In this document: piece by piece, positions 15,539-24,699 of the stretch
How the letters are laid out: each line of letters opens with the position of its first letter
Position numbering within the stretch: position 1 is the stretch's first letter
Assembly (NCBI GenBank): GCA_038040395.1
Contig: JBBPIJ010000001.1
Coordinates: 248,001-312,000 of the forward strand
Length of the DNA stretch: 64,000 nt
Direction of reading: 5' to 3'
From: VAXT01 sp038040395
GTDB lineage: Bacteria > Actinomycetota > Thermoleophilia > Gaiellales > Gaiellaceae
The notes under the pieces: model-generated
Seen by the model: only the letters and a program-made list of their open reading frames with translations
The model's database searches: none
Told to the model about the DNA's origin: nothing
Program-made: the position numbers and the translations under genes

Positions 15539-15557
15539 GGCTTCCGTCCGGGAAGCC
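15539..15557 (+). terminator. Hairpin downstream of apt
   Basis: GGCTTCC (15539-15545) and GGAAGCC (15551-15557) form a perfect 7-base stem with a five-base loop, six bases after the apt stop. There is no U-tract. Confidence 0.55.
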
Positions 15558-15581
15558 GACTACAACGTCTAGTAGAGAGGC

Positions 15582-16175
15582 ATGTACGACGCGCTCACAA
15601 CGCGGTACTCCTTCGCCTGCCCCAGCCACGGGGAGACTCATGTGCGGCTGTCGGCCTTTCGCATCCTCGACCGGCTGCCGGGCGCCGAGCACCCCGCCGT
15701 CTTCCACGTGCTCTTCGACTGTCCCTGCGGGGAGGAGCACCCGGGCCTCGTCTCGGACGCAGAGCTCGACTGGGCTCCGCTCGGCCTGACCGGGGAGCGC
15801 TTCCTCAACCTCATGACCGCGCGCTTCGAGGAGACCGCCGTCGAGCTCTCCGACGTGGCGGTGCGCCGCATCCAAGCCGGCGATTGGCCGTGGAGCTTCT
15901 ACTGCTACCCCGAGGACCGGCCACGCCCGGTCTTCCCGTCCTCGTTCTTCCTGCTCGCGCCAGGCGACGGCTCGGTGGGCCTCGCTGTGCGCTGCCCGGC
16001 ATGCGACCGGATCTCGGTCAACCTCGTCTCCACCGAGCACGTCGACTTCCCGTTCCACAACGACCGGGAGATCGGCGTCGTCCCGCATGTTTTCGCCGGT
16101 GACGCAGAGCGGATGCTCGAGGAGTTCAGGGACGATCTCGACTCGGGCCGCTTCGACTCGCGCCTGCTCGACTAA
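15582..16175 (+). CDS. Uncharacterised Cys/His-rich protein
   Basis: I do not recognise this 197-residue soluble protein. It has likely metal ligands spread through the chain: C13 and H16 (ACPSHG), C47 and C49 with H53 (DCPCGEEH), and C138/C141 (RCPACD). This suggests a zinc-binding fold. A Trp/aromatic patch, GDWPWSFYCYPE, lies near residue 105 and a HVDFPFHND motif near residue 153. It starts at an ATG after GAGAGG. It is probably monocistronic, between the apt hairpin and a membrane-protein gene. Confidence 0.75.
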   Translation: MYDALTTRYSFACPSHGETHVRLSAFRILDRLPGAEHPAVFHVLFDCPCGEEHPGLVSDAELDWAPLGLTGERFLNLMTARFEETAVELSDVAVRRIQAGDWPWSFYCYPEDRPRPVFPSSFFLLAPGDGSVGLAVRCPACDRISVNLVSTEHVDFPFHNDREIGVVPHVFAGDAERMLEEFRDDLDSGRFDSRLLD

Positions 16176-16218
16176 AACCGAGGCATATCGGGCAGGAATG
16201 GGGTGGAGGTGGTGCCCG

Positions 16219-16872
16219 ATGTATGGCTTGACGAGAGGAGCGCTGACCCTGATCGGCGCGGCGGCTGCCGGGGTTCTGCTCTGGCTTGCCGCGAGCATTG
16301 TTTCGAATGACGAACTCTCGATGGGAGAGTTCTGGGCGGCCGTCGGCCTCGTGGCTGCGGCCGGGCTCACGATGGCGTTTTCGCAACTGCTGGGCGGCTG
16401 GACGAAGTGGGGAGTGCCGCGCGTCTCCGGAAACGTGTTCCTGATGGCGTTCCTGCCCGCTCTGATCGCAGGCGGCTGGATTGTTAGCGCCGCCGAGCCC
16501 GGCGACCACTGGCTTGGCAGCCACGCGCGCGAATGGTCTGGCGACCTCGGGATCGGTGGGCTTGTCGGGGACCTGACGGCCATGGTTCCTGCGATCGCTT
16601 TCGGAATCGGGCTCGTCTTCGGCCTCACGTTCGACACGACGGGGCCCCGGCTTCGCAAGGCACAACCGGTGACCGCAGGCGCTCAGCAGGAGCCACAGGT
16701 GGCTGAAGACGTCCCTCCGGCCGCTCCCGCCGAACACGGCGGCGCTGCGGGCGGCGACGGCGACGGCGACGGCGTTGCGGACGATCGCCGCGTCCACATC
16801 CGGCAGGGTGGAGCGTCGAGCGCGCCAGAGCCGGAGCCTGCGCCGAAAAGGACGGAGCCCGACGAAACTTGA
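16219..16872 (+). CDS. Uncharacterised membrane protein with charged, repetitive tail
   Basis: This 217-residue protein has four hydrophobic segments in its first 145 residues. They are followed by a low-complexity, Pro/Ala/Gly/Glu-rich cytoplasmic-type tail that includes GGDGDGDGVADD, similar to calcium-binding thrombospondin type 3 spacing but too short to call. The ATG at 16219 is preferred because GGAGGTGG lies seven bases upstream; an ATG at 16198 is also in frame. The gene ends in a tandem GACGAAACTT duplication (about 16860-16880). Function unknown. Confidence 0.7.
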   Translation: MYGLTRGALTLIGAAAAGVLLWLAASIVSNDELSMGEFWAAVGLVAAAGLTMAFSQLLGGWTKWGVPRVSGNVFLMAFLPALIAGGWIVSAAEPGDHWLGSHAREWSGDLGIGGLVGDLTAMVPAIAFGIGLVFGLTFDTTGPRLRKAQPVTAGAQQEPQVAEDVPPAAPAEHGGAAGGDGDGDGVADDRRVHIRQGGASSAPEPEPAPKRTEPDET

Positions 16873-16942
16873 CGAAACTTGACGGAGCGCTCACTCCGAG
16901 GAGGGATCGCAGCCGCGCAGGCAACCGCCGATAGCTGGGGTC

Positions 16943-17131
16943 ATGGACGCCCAGCCGCCGCCAGGCCGTCGACTTGCTCTCCTCCTCGAGCACTGCGCTC
17001 GCCAGAACGGCATCGAGCACGCGGGGCCCACCGGCGTCGTCCGCTTGCGCCAGACGATCGGCGACGAGCTCACGCGGCTGCTCCTGAGCGCTCTCGTCGA
17101 CGACCATCGCGTCCGGCCGAGCGCGGTCTAA
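16943..17131 (+). CDS. Small hypothetical protein
   Basis: This is a 62-residue ORF of unknown function. The strongly G/C-biased third codon positions and the amphipathic composition (RRLALLLEHCARQN, then DELTRLLLSALVDDHRV) support a real helical protein. No family is recognised. It converges on a small membrane-protein gene with three bases between the stops. Confidence 0.5.
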   Translation: MDAQPPPGRRLALLLEHCARQNGIEHAGPTGVVRLRQTIGDELTRLLLSALVDDHRVRPSAV

Positions 17132-17134
17132 CAG

Positions 17135-17338
17135 TTAGCTCGTGCGCCGGCGATCTTCGCCGTAGAGCCGGATGTACAGGAAGATCGCGCCGCCGGCGAC
17201 GGCCGCGAGGATAAAGGCCGTCCCTTTACCGACACCGACGGCGAGCATTCCGAGCCAGAGGTAGAGGAAGAAGCCGAAGGCCCAGAGGAAGGCGCTGACG
17301 CCCTTGTCGATGCTCGGTGGACGGAGATGGAACGTCAT
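17135..17338 (-). CDS. Small two-helix membrane protein
   Basis: The 67-residue protein has two clear membrane helices, at about residues 14-34 and 40-56. Its C-terminal tail is basic (GEDRRRTS), which suggests a cytoplasmic end. Function unknown. It starts with ATG at 17338. Its upstream region shares the 450-base gap with the sigma-factor gene. Confidence 0.65.
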   Translation of the reverse strand: MTFHLRPPSIDKGVSAFLWAFGFFLYLWLGMLAVGVGKGTAFILAAVAGGAIFLYIRLYGEDRRRTS

Positions 17339-17595
17339 CGCGGGCTGGCGAGTCTACCGGGGGAACCGGGGTCCGCTTCGCGGACGGACGCTCCGCGTTG
17401 GACCAAAAAAAATTCGCCAAGCCGGTTTCGCTTTCGTCCGCTCAACCGACCAACTTTCGGCTTCCGCCTACGGCCGCCCGGCTGAGCCTCAACCTACTCG
17501 CGTTCCGTGCTTGGCGCAATCAGGAGACTAGGGATGTCAAGCCGTCCGATCAAGACCTGTCCAAACGCTGACTCCGCAATTTGCAAAGTATTCAG

Positions 17596-17637
17596 TTTTC
17601 AACATTTTCCACACCCTGTGGCCCGCTCTGTGGAGAA
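17596..17637. promoter_or_regulatory. Cluster of DnaA-box-like sites
   Basis: TTTTCCACA (17605-17613) matches the consensus TTWTNCACA exactly. TTTTCAACA (17596-17604) abuts it with one mismatch. TGTGGAGAA (17629-17637) is an inverted copy with one mismatch. The cluster lies in an unusually AT-rich stretch of an otherwise very GC-rich window, in the 452-base gap 17339-17790 ahead of the sigma-factor gene. Elsewhere in the gap there is a GTCCGC/GCGGAC hairpin near 17371 and an A8 run near 17404; no gene is seen. Confidence 0.5.
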
Positions 17638-17680
17638 CCCTGGGGAAGAGGGGCCGTTCGCTCGCTCCATTTGCTCCAAC

Positions 17681-17710
17681 TTGACATAACACTGATTACC
17701 GTGCATTCAA
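17681..17710 (+). promoter_or_regulatory. Possible promoter of the RpoD-type sigma gene
   Basis: TTGACA at 17681-17686 is a perfect -35 hexamer in AT-rich sequence. At 17-18 bases distance the -10 candidate (CATTCA, about 17704) is weak. It lies about 85 bases before the ATG at 17791. Assignment rests on the -35 only. Confidence 0.4.
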
Positions 17711-17790
17711 TCGGCGGGCTGGTGTTCCGCCAGCACGGCAGCTAGGGTGTTTGATCTGAGCACCGCCCTGGTATGTAGAGAAGCAAGCGC

Positions 17791-18840
<1,050 letters not shown>

Positions 18841-18841
18841 G

Positions 18842-18889
18842 TTGAAGAAAGTCCGGCGCGCTTGCGCGCGCCATGACGACTTTCTTCAA
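18842..18889 (+). terminator. Strong hairpin after sigma copy 1
   Basis: TTGAAGAAAGTC (18842-18853) pairs perfectly over 12 bases with GACTTTCTTCAA (18878-18889). Inside, GGCGCGC (18855-18861) pairs with GCGCGCC (18866-18872). It begins two bases after the stop codon. The inverted repeat is symmetric and may serve both convergent sigma genes. Confidence 0.8.
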
Positions 18890-19007
18890 TTTGGTCTCGT
18901 AGTCCGGCGATATGAGCGAAGCCGGGCAAAGCCCGCCTCCGCCACGACGCCACGTCTTCGTCTTCAAGCCTGGCGCCCCGTCTCGGACAGCGCCCCGAAA
19001 ACGACTT

Positions 19008-19022
19008 GCAACAGTCTGTTGC
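19008..19022 (-). terminator. Short palindrome after sigma copy 2
   Basis: GCAACAG-T-CTGTTGC is a perfect 7-base inverted repeat, 28 bases past the stop of the minus-strand sigma gene. In that strand it is followed by AAGTCGTTTTC, a weak U-rich run. Role as a terminator is plausible. Confidence 0.45.
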
Positions 19023-19050
19023 TAAGTCAGATAGGTCCTGGAGGCCGCGG

Positions 19051-20010
19051 CTATTCGCTGAGGTAGAGCTGGAGGCCCGGTGCGACCTGTCGTAGCTCGC
19101 GAAGGGCGCGTGCTTCGAGTTGGCGTACTCGTTCTCGCGTGATGCCGAGGCCGATGCCGACTTGCTCGAGTGTCTGCGGGCTCTCGCCGTCGAGGCCGAA
19201 CCGCAGCGCCAGCACGCGGCGCATGCGCGGGTTCAGGCGCCGAAGCGCACCGGCGAGCTCGCGCGAGCGAAGCATCTTCGCCGTCGCAGCGTCCGGCTGG
19301 TCGGACTTGGTGTCCTCGATCAGGTCTCCGAAAATGCTCTCCCCATCCCCCACCGGCGTCTCGAGGCTGACGGGATCCTCGACCAGCTCGAGCAGCTCCT
19401 GCACTCGCTCTGGTGGGAGACCGCTCTCCTTCGCAATCTCCGGGATCACCGGATCGCGATTCAGCTTCTGGGCGAGGACACGGCGGGCGCGGAGGACCTT
19501 TCTCGTCTGCTCCGCGACGTGGACCGGAAGCCGGATCGTGCGGCCCTGGTCTGCAAGGGCGCGCGTCACGGCCTGGCGGATCCACCAGGTGGCATAAGTC
19601 GAAAGCTTGTAGCCGAGCTTGTAGTCGAACTTCTCGACGGCTCGGATCAGGCCGAGATTGCCCTCCTGGATCAGGTCGAGGAGCGGCACGCCGGCCTTCG
19701 TGTAGTTGCGCGTGATCGACATCACGAGCCGGAGGTTGCACTCGATCAGCCGTCGCTTCGCAGCCTCGTCCCCGTCGTCCTTGCGGCGGGCGAGCTCGCG
19801 CTCTTCGAGCGGGGTGAGCAGCGGGCCGTCGCCAATCTGGCGGACGTAGAGCTTCAGCGGATCCTGCGTGGCCGTGGCCAGGGCGTCGTACGGATCTTTC
19901 TCCTCGACCTCGACGGGCTCGTCGAGCCCCGCGGGGTCCGGGACGACCTCGAGCTTGGTCTCGGGAGCAGAATCGGGTTCTGGCGGTTGCTGGGGAAGCG
20001 GCCGGGCCAT
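19051..20010 (-). CDS. RpoD-type sigma-70 factor (group 1/2), copy 2
   Basis: From the ATG at 20010 this is a 319-residue sigma factor. It has an acidic N-terminus, region 1.2 (DPLKLYVRQIGDGPLLTPLE), region 2 (NLRLVMSITRNY, LDLIQEGNLGLIRAVEKFD, YATWWIRQAVTRAL), region 3, and region 4 ending in LGITRERVRQLE. It is clearly homologous to the convergent copy at 17791 but has no region 1.1-like segment. A GTG at 20100 would add 30 residues of unlikely composition; no clear ribosome site decides. Two RpoD-class genes end to end within 2.3 kb suggest a duplication. Confidence 0.92.
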   Translation of the reverse strand: MARPLPQQPPEPDSAPETKLEVVPDPAGLDEPVEVEEKDPYDALATATQDPLKLYVRQIGDGPLLTPLEERELARRKDDGDEAAKRRLIECNLRLVMSITRNYTKAGVPLLDLIQEGNLGLIRAVEKFDYKLGYKLSTYATWWIRQAVTRALADQGRTIRLPVHVAEQTRKVLRARRVLAQKLNRDPVIPEIAKESGLPPERVQELLELVEDPVSLETPVGDGESIFGDLIEDTKSDQPDAATAKMLRSRELAGALRRLNPRMRRVLALRFGLDGESPQTLEQVGIGLGITRERVRQLEARALRELRQVAPGLQLYLSE

Positions 20011-20212
20011 CTGGAGCCGTGTATCGGTAGCCAAGCGGGGTGGCTTAGACGAGTACCCTCGATTGAGGGACTGGCGCAAGTTCGGCGAATACCGAACCAC
20101 CTTGTAAGAGCTAACTCCAGGCGCTTCCGCTCGTCCTACTCAGCAGGGGTCTCCCCGGGCCTGCCGCTACGAGCGAGCCGGGATCGTCTGGCGAGGCTCC
20201 TACGATCAAGTC

Positions 20213-21004
20213 ATGTGTGGAATCGCCGGATACAGCCTGCATCGAGCGAGCCGGATCGACCGGACGCTCGCGGCTCAGGCGCTGCTCGCAGGGATCGCCG
20301 AGCGCGGCGCAGATGCAGTCGGGTACGCCTATCGCAGCGATGGAGGTTCGCTCTCCGTCCACAAGCAACGCTCCGGCGCGAGCGCCCTCCTCGAGCGGGT
20401 TTCGATTCACAGCAAGGCCACCGAGGCGCTGATCCACGTGCGCGACTACACGAAGGGCCACCCGACGATCACCGCCAACAACCATCCTGTGTGCCACGGC
20501 GCCGTCAGAGGCGTGCACAACGGCATCATCCTGAACGACGACGAGGTCTTCGCGGGCCACGGCTTCACGCGGCAGGAGCCCGAGATGACCGTCGACTCCG
20601 AAGCGATCTTCGCACTGATCGACGCGGAGGGCCCGCGAGCGCAGGTGCTCGAGGAGCTGCGTGGGTCGATGGCCACGGCCTGGCTCGACGAGCGCATGCG
20701 CGACACCGTTTTCGTCGCACGCGGAGTCGGCCGGCCGCTCTGGCTCGGCGAAGGCAAGAGGGAAGCCTTCTTCGCGTCCACGAAGGACGCGCTGCAGGTC
20801 GTCGAGCGCTACCTGGGCCTGCGGCTGAAGAAGAGCGAGCTCCCCGAGGGCATCCTGCTGTCACTCGCCGAGGGCCGGCGGATCGGAGCGGAGCGCTTCA
20901 CGCCCGACCGCGCTTTCGAGGAGACCCCGCTGCCGGCCGTGCGCGCGGCTGACGAGGGCGTGTCATGCCTGAGCCGCCTCGCCGCGATCGCGGCCGCCCT
21001 GTAA
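20213..21004 (+). CDS. Class II glutamine amidotransferase domain protein
   Basis: The 263-residue protein starts MCGIAGY, so after Met removal Cys2 would be the N-terminal nucleophile of a class II glutamine amidotransferase. Other family features are HVRDYTKGHPT, the NNHPV and VHNGIILND strands, and the TVDSEAIF segment, all as in the GlmS/AsnB/PurF amidotransferase half. No sugar-isomerase or synthetase domain follows, so the partner or acceptor is unknown. It may be a free-standing glutaminase-type enzyme. Its last 107 bases overlap the convergent repeat-protein gene. Confidence 0.85.
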   Translation: MCGIAGYSLHRASRIDRTLAAQALLAGIAERGADAVGYAYRSDGGSLSVHKQRSGASALLERVSIHSKATEALIHVRDYTKGHPTITANNHPVCHGAVRGVHNGIILNDDEVFAGHGFTRQEPEMTVDSEAIFALIDAEGPRAQVLEELRGSMATAWLDERMRDTVFVARGVGRPLWLGEGKREAFFASTKDALQVVERYLGLRLKKSELPEGILLSLAEGRRIGAERFTPDRAFEETPLPAVRAADEGVSCLSRLAAIAAAL

Positions 21005-21713
21005 GCCGCCCTTCCGGCGAGACCTTCCCCCCATCGTCGAGTAGCCGCTCGCGCACGAGGTATTGGAAGGTAGCCCAGGCGCCGACTTGTCGGCGCCTGG
21101 AAGAGGCCGCGCCGGCTTTTCCAGGCTCGAGCATGCGGTAGACCTGCCACTCGCTCATCAGCTCGGGATCGGCCCGGCGGGCCTCGGCCCAGTCGGCGAA
21201 CTTTGGGAGGTGCCCGAGCATCCTCGCAAGAGCGACGCCTTGCTCGATCGCGCGTTCGAGCCTCTCCTCCCCCACCGGGACGTCGAACCCGGCCTGCCGA
21301 AGCGCGTTCTTGAGCGAGCCGAACATGTGCCAGTAAAGCGACTTCGACGGCATCGAGGAGCGATGCTCGTCCAGGTCTTTCGCAGTCGGCGGCCGCCCGA
21401 GCTCGTCGCCGAGCTCGCGCAGGAGCTTGATCAGGTCAGCGGGCTTCGCGAAACGCCGCGGAACGAGGCCGGCCTTTCGCTTCGCCGCGTTCCAGCTTCC
21501 GAAGTGCTGGATGACGGTCTGCGGATGCACGGTGGTCCCGGCGTCCTCCTCGAACTCACGCATCGTCGGTGAACGCCTCAGCCGCTCTGCGCAGGAACGC
21601 AGCTGCTCCAGGATCTGCTCGTTCGAGTAGCGCTTGCGGATCCCGGCCTGGAACTCAGCCAGTGCAGCAGGATCGATGTTTCGCACCCGGGGAACCGGGC
21701 GTTTCTGGGGCAT
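20898..21713 (-). CDS. Protein with homing-endonuclease-associated (HNH) repeats
   Basis: The 271-residue protein has repeated units of the homing-endonuclease-associated-repeat type. Residues about 30-82 contain ILEQLRSCAERLRRSPTMRE and FGSWNAAKRKAGL; residues about 95-145 contain LLRELGDELGRPPTAKDLD and FGSLKNALRQAGF; a partial third unit follows. These are small helical, probably DNA-binding modules. No nuclease motif is present. The C-terminal 75 residues are basic and low-complexity, overlap the amidotransferase gene, and include a palindrome-coded stretch (21075-21100). The true end may therefore differ from the ORF. Confidence 0.72.
   Translation of the reverse strand: MPQKRPVPRVRNIDPAALAEFQAGIRKRYSNEQILEQLRSCAERLRRSPTMREFEEDAGTTVHPQTVIQHFGSWNAAKRKAGLVPRRFAKPADLIKLLRELGDELGRPPTAKDLDEHRSSMPSKSLYWHMFGSLKNALRQAGFDVPVGEERLERAIEQGVALARMLGHLPKFADWAEARRADPELMSEWQVYRMLEPGKAGAASSRRRQVGAWATFQYLVRERLLDDGGKVSPEGRLTGRPRSRRGGSGMTRPRQPRARPAAGSPRKRGRA
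21075..21100. repeat. Perfect 12-bp inverted repeat inside the HNH-repeat ORF
   Basis: CCAGGCGCCGAC (21075-21086) and GTCGGCGCCTGG (21089-21100) are perfect complements with a TT spacer. It lies 71 bases after the stop of the plus-strand amidotransferase gene, where a terminator would be expected, yet inside the open frame of the minus-strand gene. Confidence 0.8.
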
Positions 21714-21768
21714 GGCAAGAAGAATAGATCAGAATGGAGTATTTGCAAAGAAACGCTAGAACGCTGAT

Positions 21769-24525
21769 CTACGAGACGGCGAGGAGCTCGTGCCGGGCGG
21801 CCTCGTTCGCGAGGATCTCCGGCGGCAGCACTCTCTCGAGCGCTCCCACGCACCGCGGGCAGAACTGGCTCCCTGCTGCGCGCTGCAACTCCGCCATGGC
21901 TTCCTGCGCCGGCCTGGCCGCTCGATAGATCCGCGTCGTCAGCATCGAGTCGAGTGCGTCGGCCACATGGATGATGCGCGCGCCGAGGGGGATCTCGTCC
22001 CCCTTCAGGCCGTCCGGATAGCCGGTGCCGTCAAAGCGCTCGTGGTGATGGCGGATGGCCGGCACCGCGTCGTTCAGGAAGCCGAGCCGGTCGATGATGC
22101 GCGCACCCTCGTCCGAGTGCCGCTGCATGAGCGACCATTCGTCCTCGGTCAGGACGGCAGGCTTGAGGAGGATGGCGTCCGGGACGGCGAGCTTCCCGAT
22201 GTCGTGGAAGAGCGCCGCGTGGCCGAGCAGATCGAGCTCAGCCTGCGAGAGGCCCATCTCGCGGCCAATCGCGAGCGCGAGCTGCTGCACGCGACGTGAG
22301 TGCCCCGCCGTGTAGGCGTCGCGGGCGTCCACCGTCGCCGACAGGCTCTCCATGGCTGCGGTCGAGCGCTCCTTGAGCAGCCTGTTCGCCTGTTCGAGCG
22401 ACACGTTCTGGGTCTGGATCGTCTCAGCAGCGGCGCGCAGTTTCTGGGCGCTTCGCTGTGTGTGCCGGAGATACGCCTCCTGCGTCTTGCGCATGAGGAG
22501 GAGCGGAACCGCGAACACCGCGAGCGCATAGAGCCCGGCTGCGTGGTAGGCGATTGCCATGACGCCGCCGACGAAGCCGTACACGATCCAGTGCGGTGCG
22601 AGCCAGGCAAAGCGCTCTTGCCAGACGCGCCATACGCGCTCGTGCCCCTCCATTGCGATCGCGACGCTCAGGAGGCCGGTGTTGACCGCGAAGTAGGCCA
22701 AGCCTGCCGCGAGGCCCGCAGCCGCGGTGAAGAACTCGCCCATCGTCCCCTGAAAGCCGGCCATGAAGATACCGGCGGCCGCGAGCGAGGAGAGCGAGAG
22801 CGCACCGACATTGAAGAGGACACGGTGCAGCTCGGAGCGCCTGGCGCTCCATTCGACGATCGCGGTCGTGGCGGCCAGGATGAGCGCGGCCCGCGGGCCG
22901 AAGAGCGCGGCGCCGGCGAGCGAGCCGACGGCGCTAACGGAAATCGACCCCCCGTCGTCCACTTCGATCGCAAGCGCCTGGCCAAAGCCCACGAGAACGA
23001 CGAGCGCGATGAGCGCAAAGACGTCGTGGCTCGAGCCGAACAGGATCCCGAGGACGCCGGCCGCCGTCCCGGCGAATGCAACCAGTCCGACCATCAGCGC
23101 GAGTCGCCTCGAAAGCGACAGGAAGCGGGGCCCGTGCATCGCGTGCGTCCGGGGATGGCGCCGCTCTTCCGGCGGGATTACCTCCACGGCGGGCGGCAAC
23201 GGCTCGAGATGGTTACCGGTCTCCGGGACCGCGACCAGCCTCGGCTTGCGATCTGCGGGGACGGCCAGAGGCTCGGAGGTCGCGTCGAGGACGCGGTTCC
23301 GGCCCTGGAGCTTCGCGCGATAGACGGCGAGGTCGGCCTGGTGGATGAGCTCGTTGCCGTCTTGCCCGTCACGCGGGTACGCCGCGACGCCGATCGAGAT
23401 CGTCGCTCGGATGGGCTGGCTCGACGTCTCGACGTCGAAGGCACGCGCAGCCACTTCTTTCCTGATCCGCTCGGCGATCTCCATCGCTTCCTCGACGCTG
23501 GTCTCGGGAAGCAGAATGCTGAACTCCTCGCCCCCGAAGCGCGCCGGCACGTCGTAGTGGCGCAGCTCCGTGCGGAAGACCTCCGCGATGCCCTTGAGCA
23601 CTGCGTCGCCGGCGAGGTGGCCGTACGAGTTGTTGATGTCTCGCAGGAGGTCGAGGTCGGCCATGATCAGCGCCAGCGGCCGGTCGAAGCGTTGCGCACG
23701 AACGATCTCCTCGTTCAGCGCGAGGCCGAAATGACGTGCGTTGAAGAGGCCGGTCTTCGGGTCGACGCGGGCCTCCGCCTCGAGCTTGGGCACGGACAGC
23801 GAGCGGTGGATCAGGAGGACGGGAGAGAGCGCAAACGGGATCAGCCACGGGTTGACGTGCCAGAACGTCGCGAGCACGACGCCCAGCGCCGCGAGCACGA
23901 GCTCGGTGGAGAGGCCGTGGAACGAGAACAGTCCGGACTTCCGGATCGAGTGGCCGTGGCCGAGCATCAGCATCGGGGCGAGCATCGCGTGGTTTGCGCC
24001 CACGAGGACGACCGAGCACGCCAATCCGGCGGCGGCGAACCTGAGGTTTCCGTCAGGGATCAGGCCGTCGGCCTGGAGGATCAACTTCACCGTCCCCCAC
24101 GCCGCGAGCGTGGCGATCACGTAGTTGCAGATGTTGAAGCACTCGCGGTACCAGGCGGTCCGGTTCTTCAGCCAGCTCGGGATGTGCATGACGATCGCGA
24201 CCACGACGACGAGCTCAGGTGGCAGAAGGAGGACCGCCGGGATCAAGAACACGTTCGTCGCGTGGTACGACTGGTTCGGCGGATGCTTGACCAGAAGCAC
24301 CTGGGCGATTGCAGCGCCGCTCGCGAGGATGATGAAAGCTGCCCAGAGACCACTGCTGTGCGCATCGCTCTGAAGCCGGCCGGCGAGGGGCACCGCGGCG
24401 ACGAGCGCGGCGGCCCCAACCGCTACGAGATAGATCACTGCCGAGAGCGAGAGCTTGCGGCGGCCGTCCCCAGGGTTCGGGTCGAACTGCCCGCCGAAGG
24501 AGAGCTCTGTCGGCACCGCGCTCAT
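21769..24525 (-). CDS. Membrane-bound GGDEF / HD-GYP c-di-GMP turnover protein
   Basis: This is a 918-residue dual enzyme. Residues about 25-245 form a membrane sensor, followed by a GGDEF domain with active-site GGEEF (331-335) and the inhibitory RxxD site RHYD (322-325) exactly five residues before it. A second membrane block spans 475-680, then a coiled-coil 685-725. An HD-GYP phosphodiesterase domain follows, with HDIGK (774-778) and HHERFDGTGYP (827-837). Both domains look catalytically intact, so it could both make and break c-di-GMP. Start ATG at 24525. Sensor ligand unknown. Confidence 0.93.
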   Translation of the reverse strand: MSAVPTELSFGGQFDPNPGDGRRKLSLSAVIYLVAVGAAALVAAVPLAGRLQSDAHSSGLWAAFIILASGAAIAQVLLVKHPPNQSYHATNVFLIPAVLLLPPELVVVVAIVMHIPSWLKNRTAWYRECFNICNYVIATLAAWGTVKLILQADGLIPDGNLRFAAAGLACSVVLVGANHAMLAPMLMLGHGHSIRKSGLFSFHGLSTELVLAALGVVLATFWHVNPWLIPFALSPVLLIHRSLSVPKLEAEARVDPKTGLFNARHFGLALNEEIVRAQRFDRPLALIMADLDLLRDINNSYGHLAGDAVLKGIAEVFRTELRHYDVPARFGGEEFSILLPETSVEEAMEIAERIRKEVAARAFDVETSSQPIRATISIGVAAYPRDGQDGNELIHQADLAVYRAKLQGRNRVLDATSEPLAVPADRKPRLVAVPETGNHLEPLPPAVEVIPPEERRHPRTHAMHGPRFLSLSRRLALMVGLVAFAGTAAGVLGILFGSSHDVFALIALVVLVGFGQALAIEVDDGGSISVSAVGSLAGAALFGPRAALILAATTAIVEWSARRSELHRVLFNVGALSLSSLAAAGIFMAGFQGTMGEFFTAAAGLAAGLAYFAVNTGLLSVAIAMEGHERVWRVWQERFAWLAPHWIVYGFVGGVMAIAYHAAGLYALAVFAVPLLLMRKTQEAYLRHTQRSAQKLRAAAETIQTQNVSLEQANRLLKERSTAAMESLSATVDARDAYTAGHSRRVQQLALAIGREMGLSQAELDLLGHAALFHDIGKLAVPDAILLKPAVLTEDEWSLMQRHSDEGARIIDRLGFLNDAVPAIRHHHERFDGTGYPDGLKGDEIPLGARIIHVADALDSMLTTRIYRAARPAQEAMAELQRAAGSQFCPRCVGALERVLPPEILANEAARHELLAVS

Positions 24526-24626
24526 GCCTGCCTCATGATCGGTCGCTCGTACCGCATGGTTTGCCTCGTCCCTTTCAGGAGCCGCAAGAAGGTCGTTCCG
24601 GTTCTCAACTTAGGGTCGGCGCGAAG

Positions 24627-24687
24627 CCCCGGCGTCCCCCGTCCGAGGGAGGCCGGGGACCGGGCTCTTTGCAGCCCAGCCCCCGGC
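24627..24687 (-). terminator. Terminator region with two alternative hairpins after the protease gene
   Basis: GCCGGGG (24652-24658) can pair with CCCCGGC at 24681-24687, enclosing GGGCT/AGCCC, or with CCCCGGC at 24627-24633, enclosing TCCC/GGGA. The two pairings are mutually exclusive. In the minus-strand transcript this follows the protease stop and precedes the GGDEF gene by about 100 bases, so it may terminate the first or set expression of the second. Nothing else is recognised in 24526-24699. Confidence 0.55.
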
Positions 24688-24699
24688 TCAGCGCTCGAA

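Noticed and set aside
17371..17412. Rho-independent terminator with A8 run near 17404
   Set aside because: The homopolymer is A on the plus strand and precedes the hairpin on the minus strand, so neither direction gives stem followed by U-tract.
24541..24575. c-di-GMP-I (GEMM) riboswitch before the GGDEF gene
   Set aside because: A GGCAAACC stretch is present on the minus strand, but the partner GGGACGCAAAGCC block and the P1 stem are not found. It is mentioned only as a point to test.
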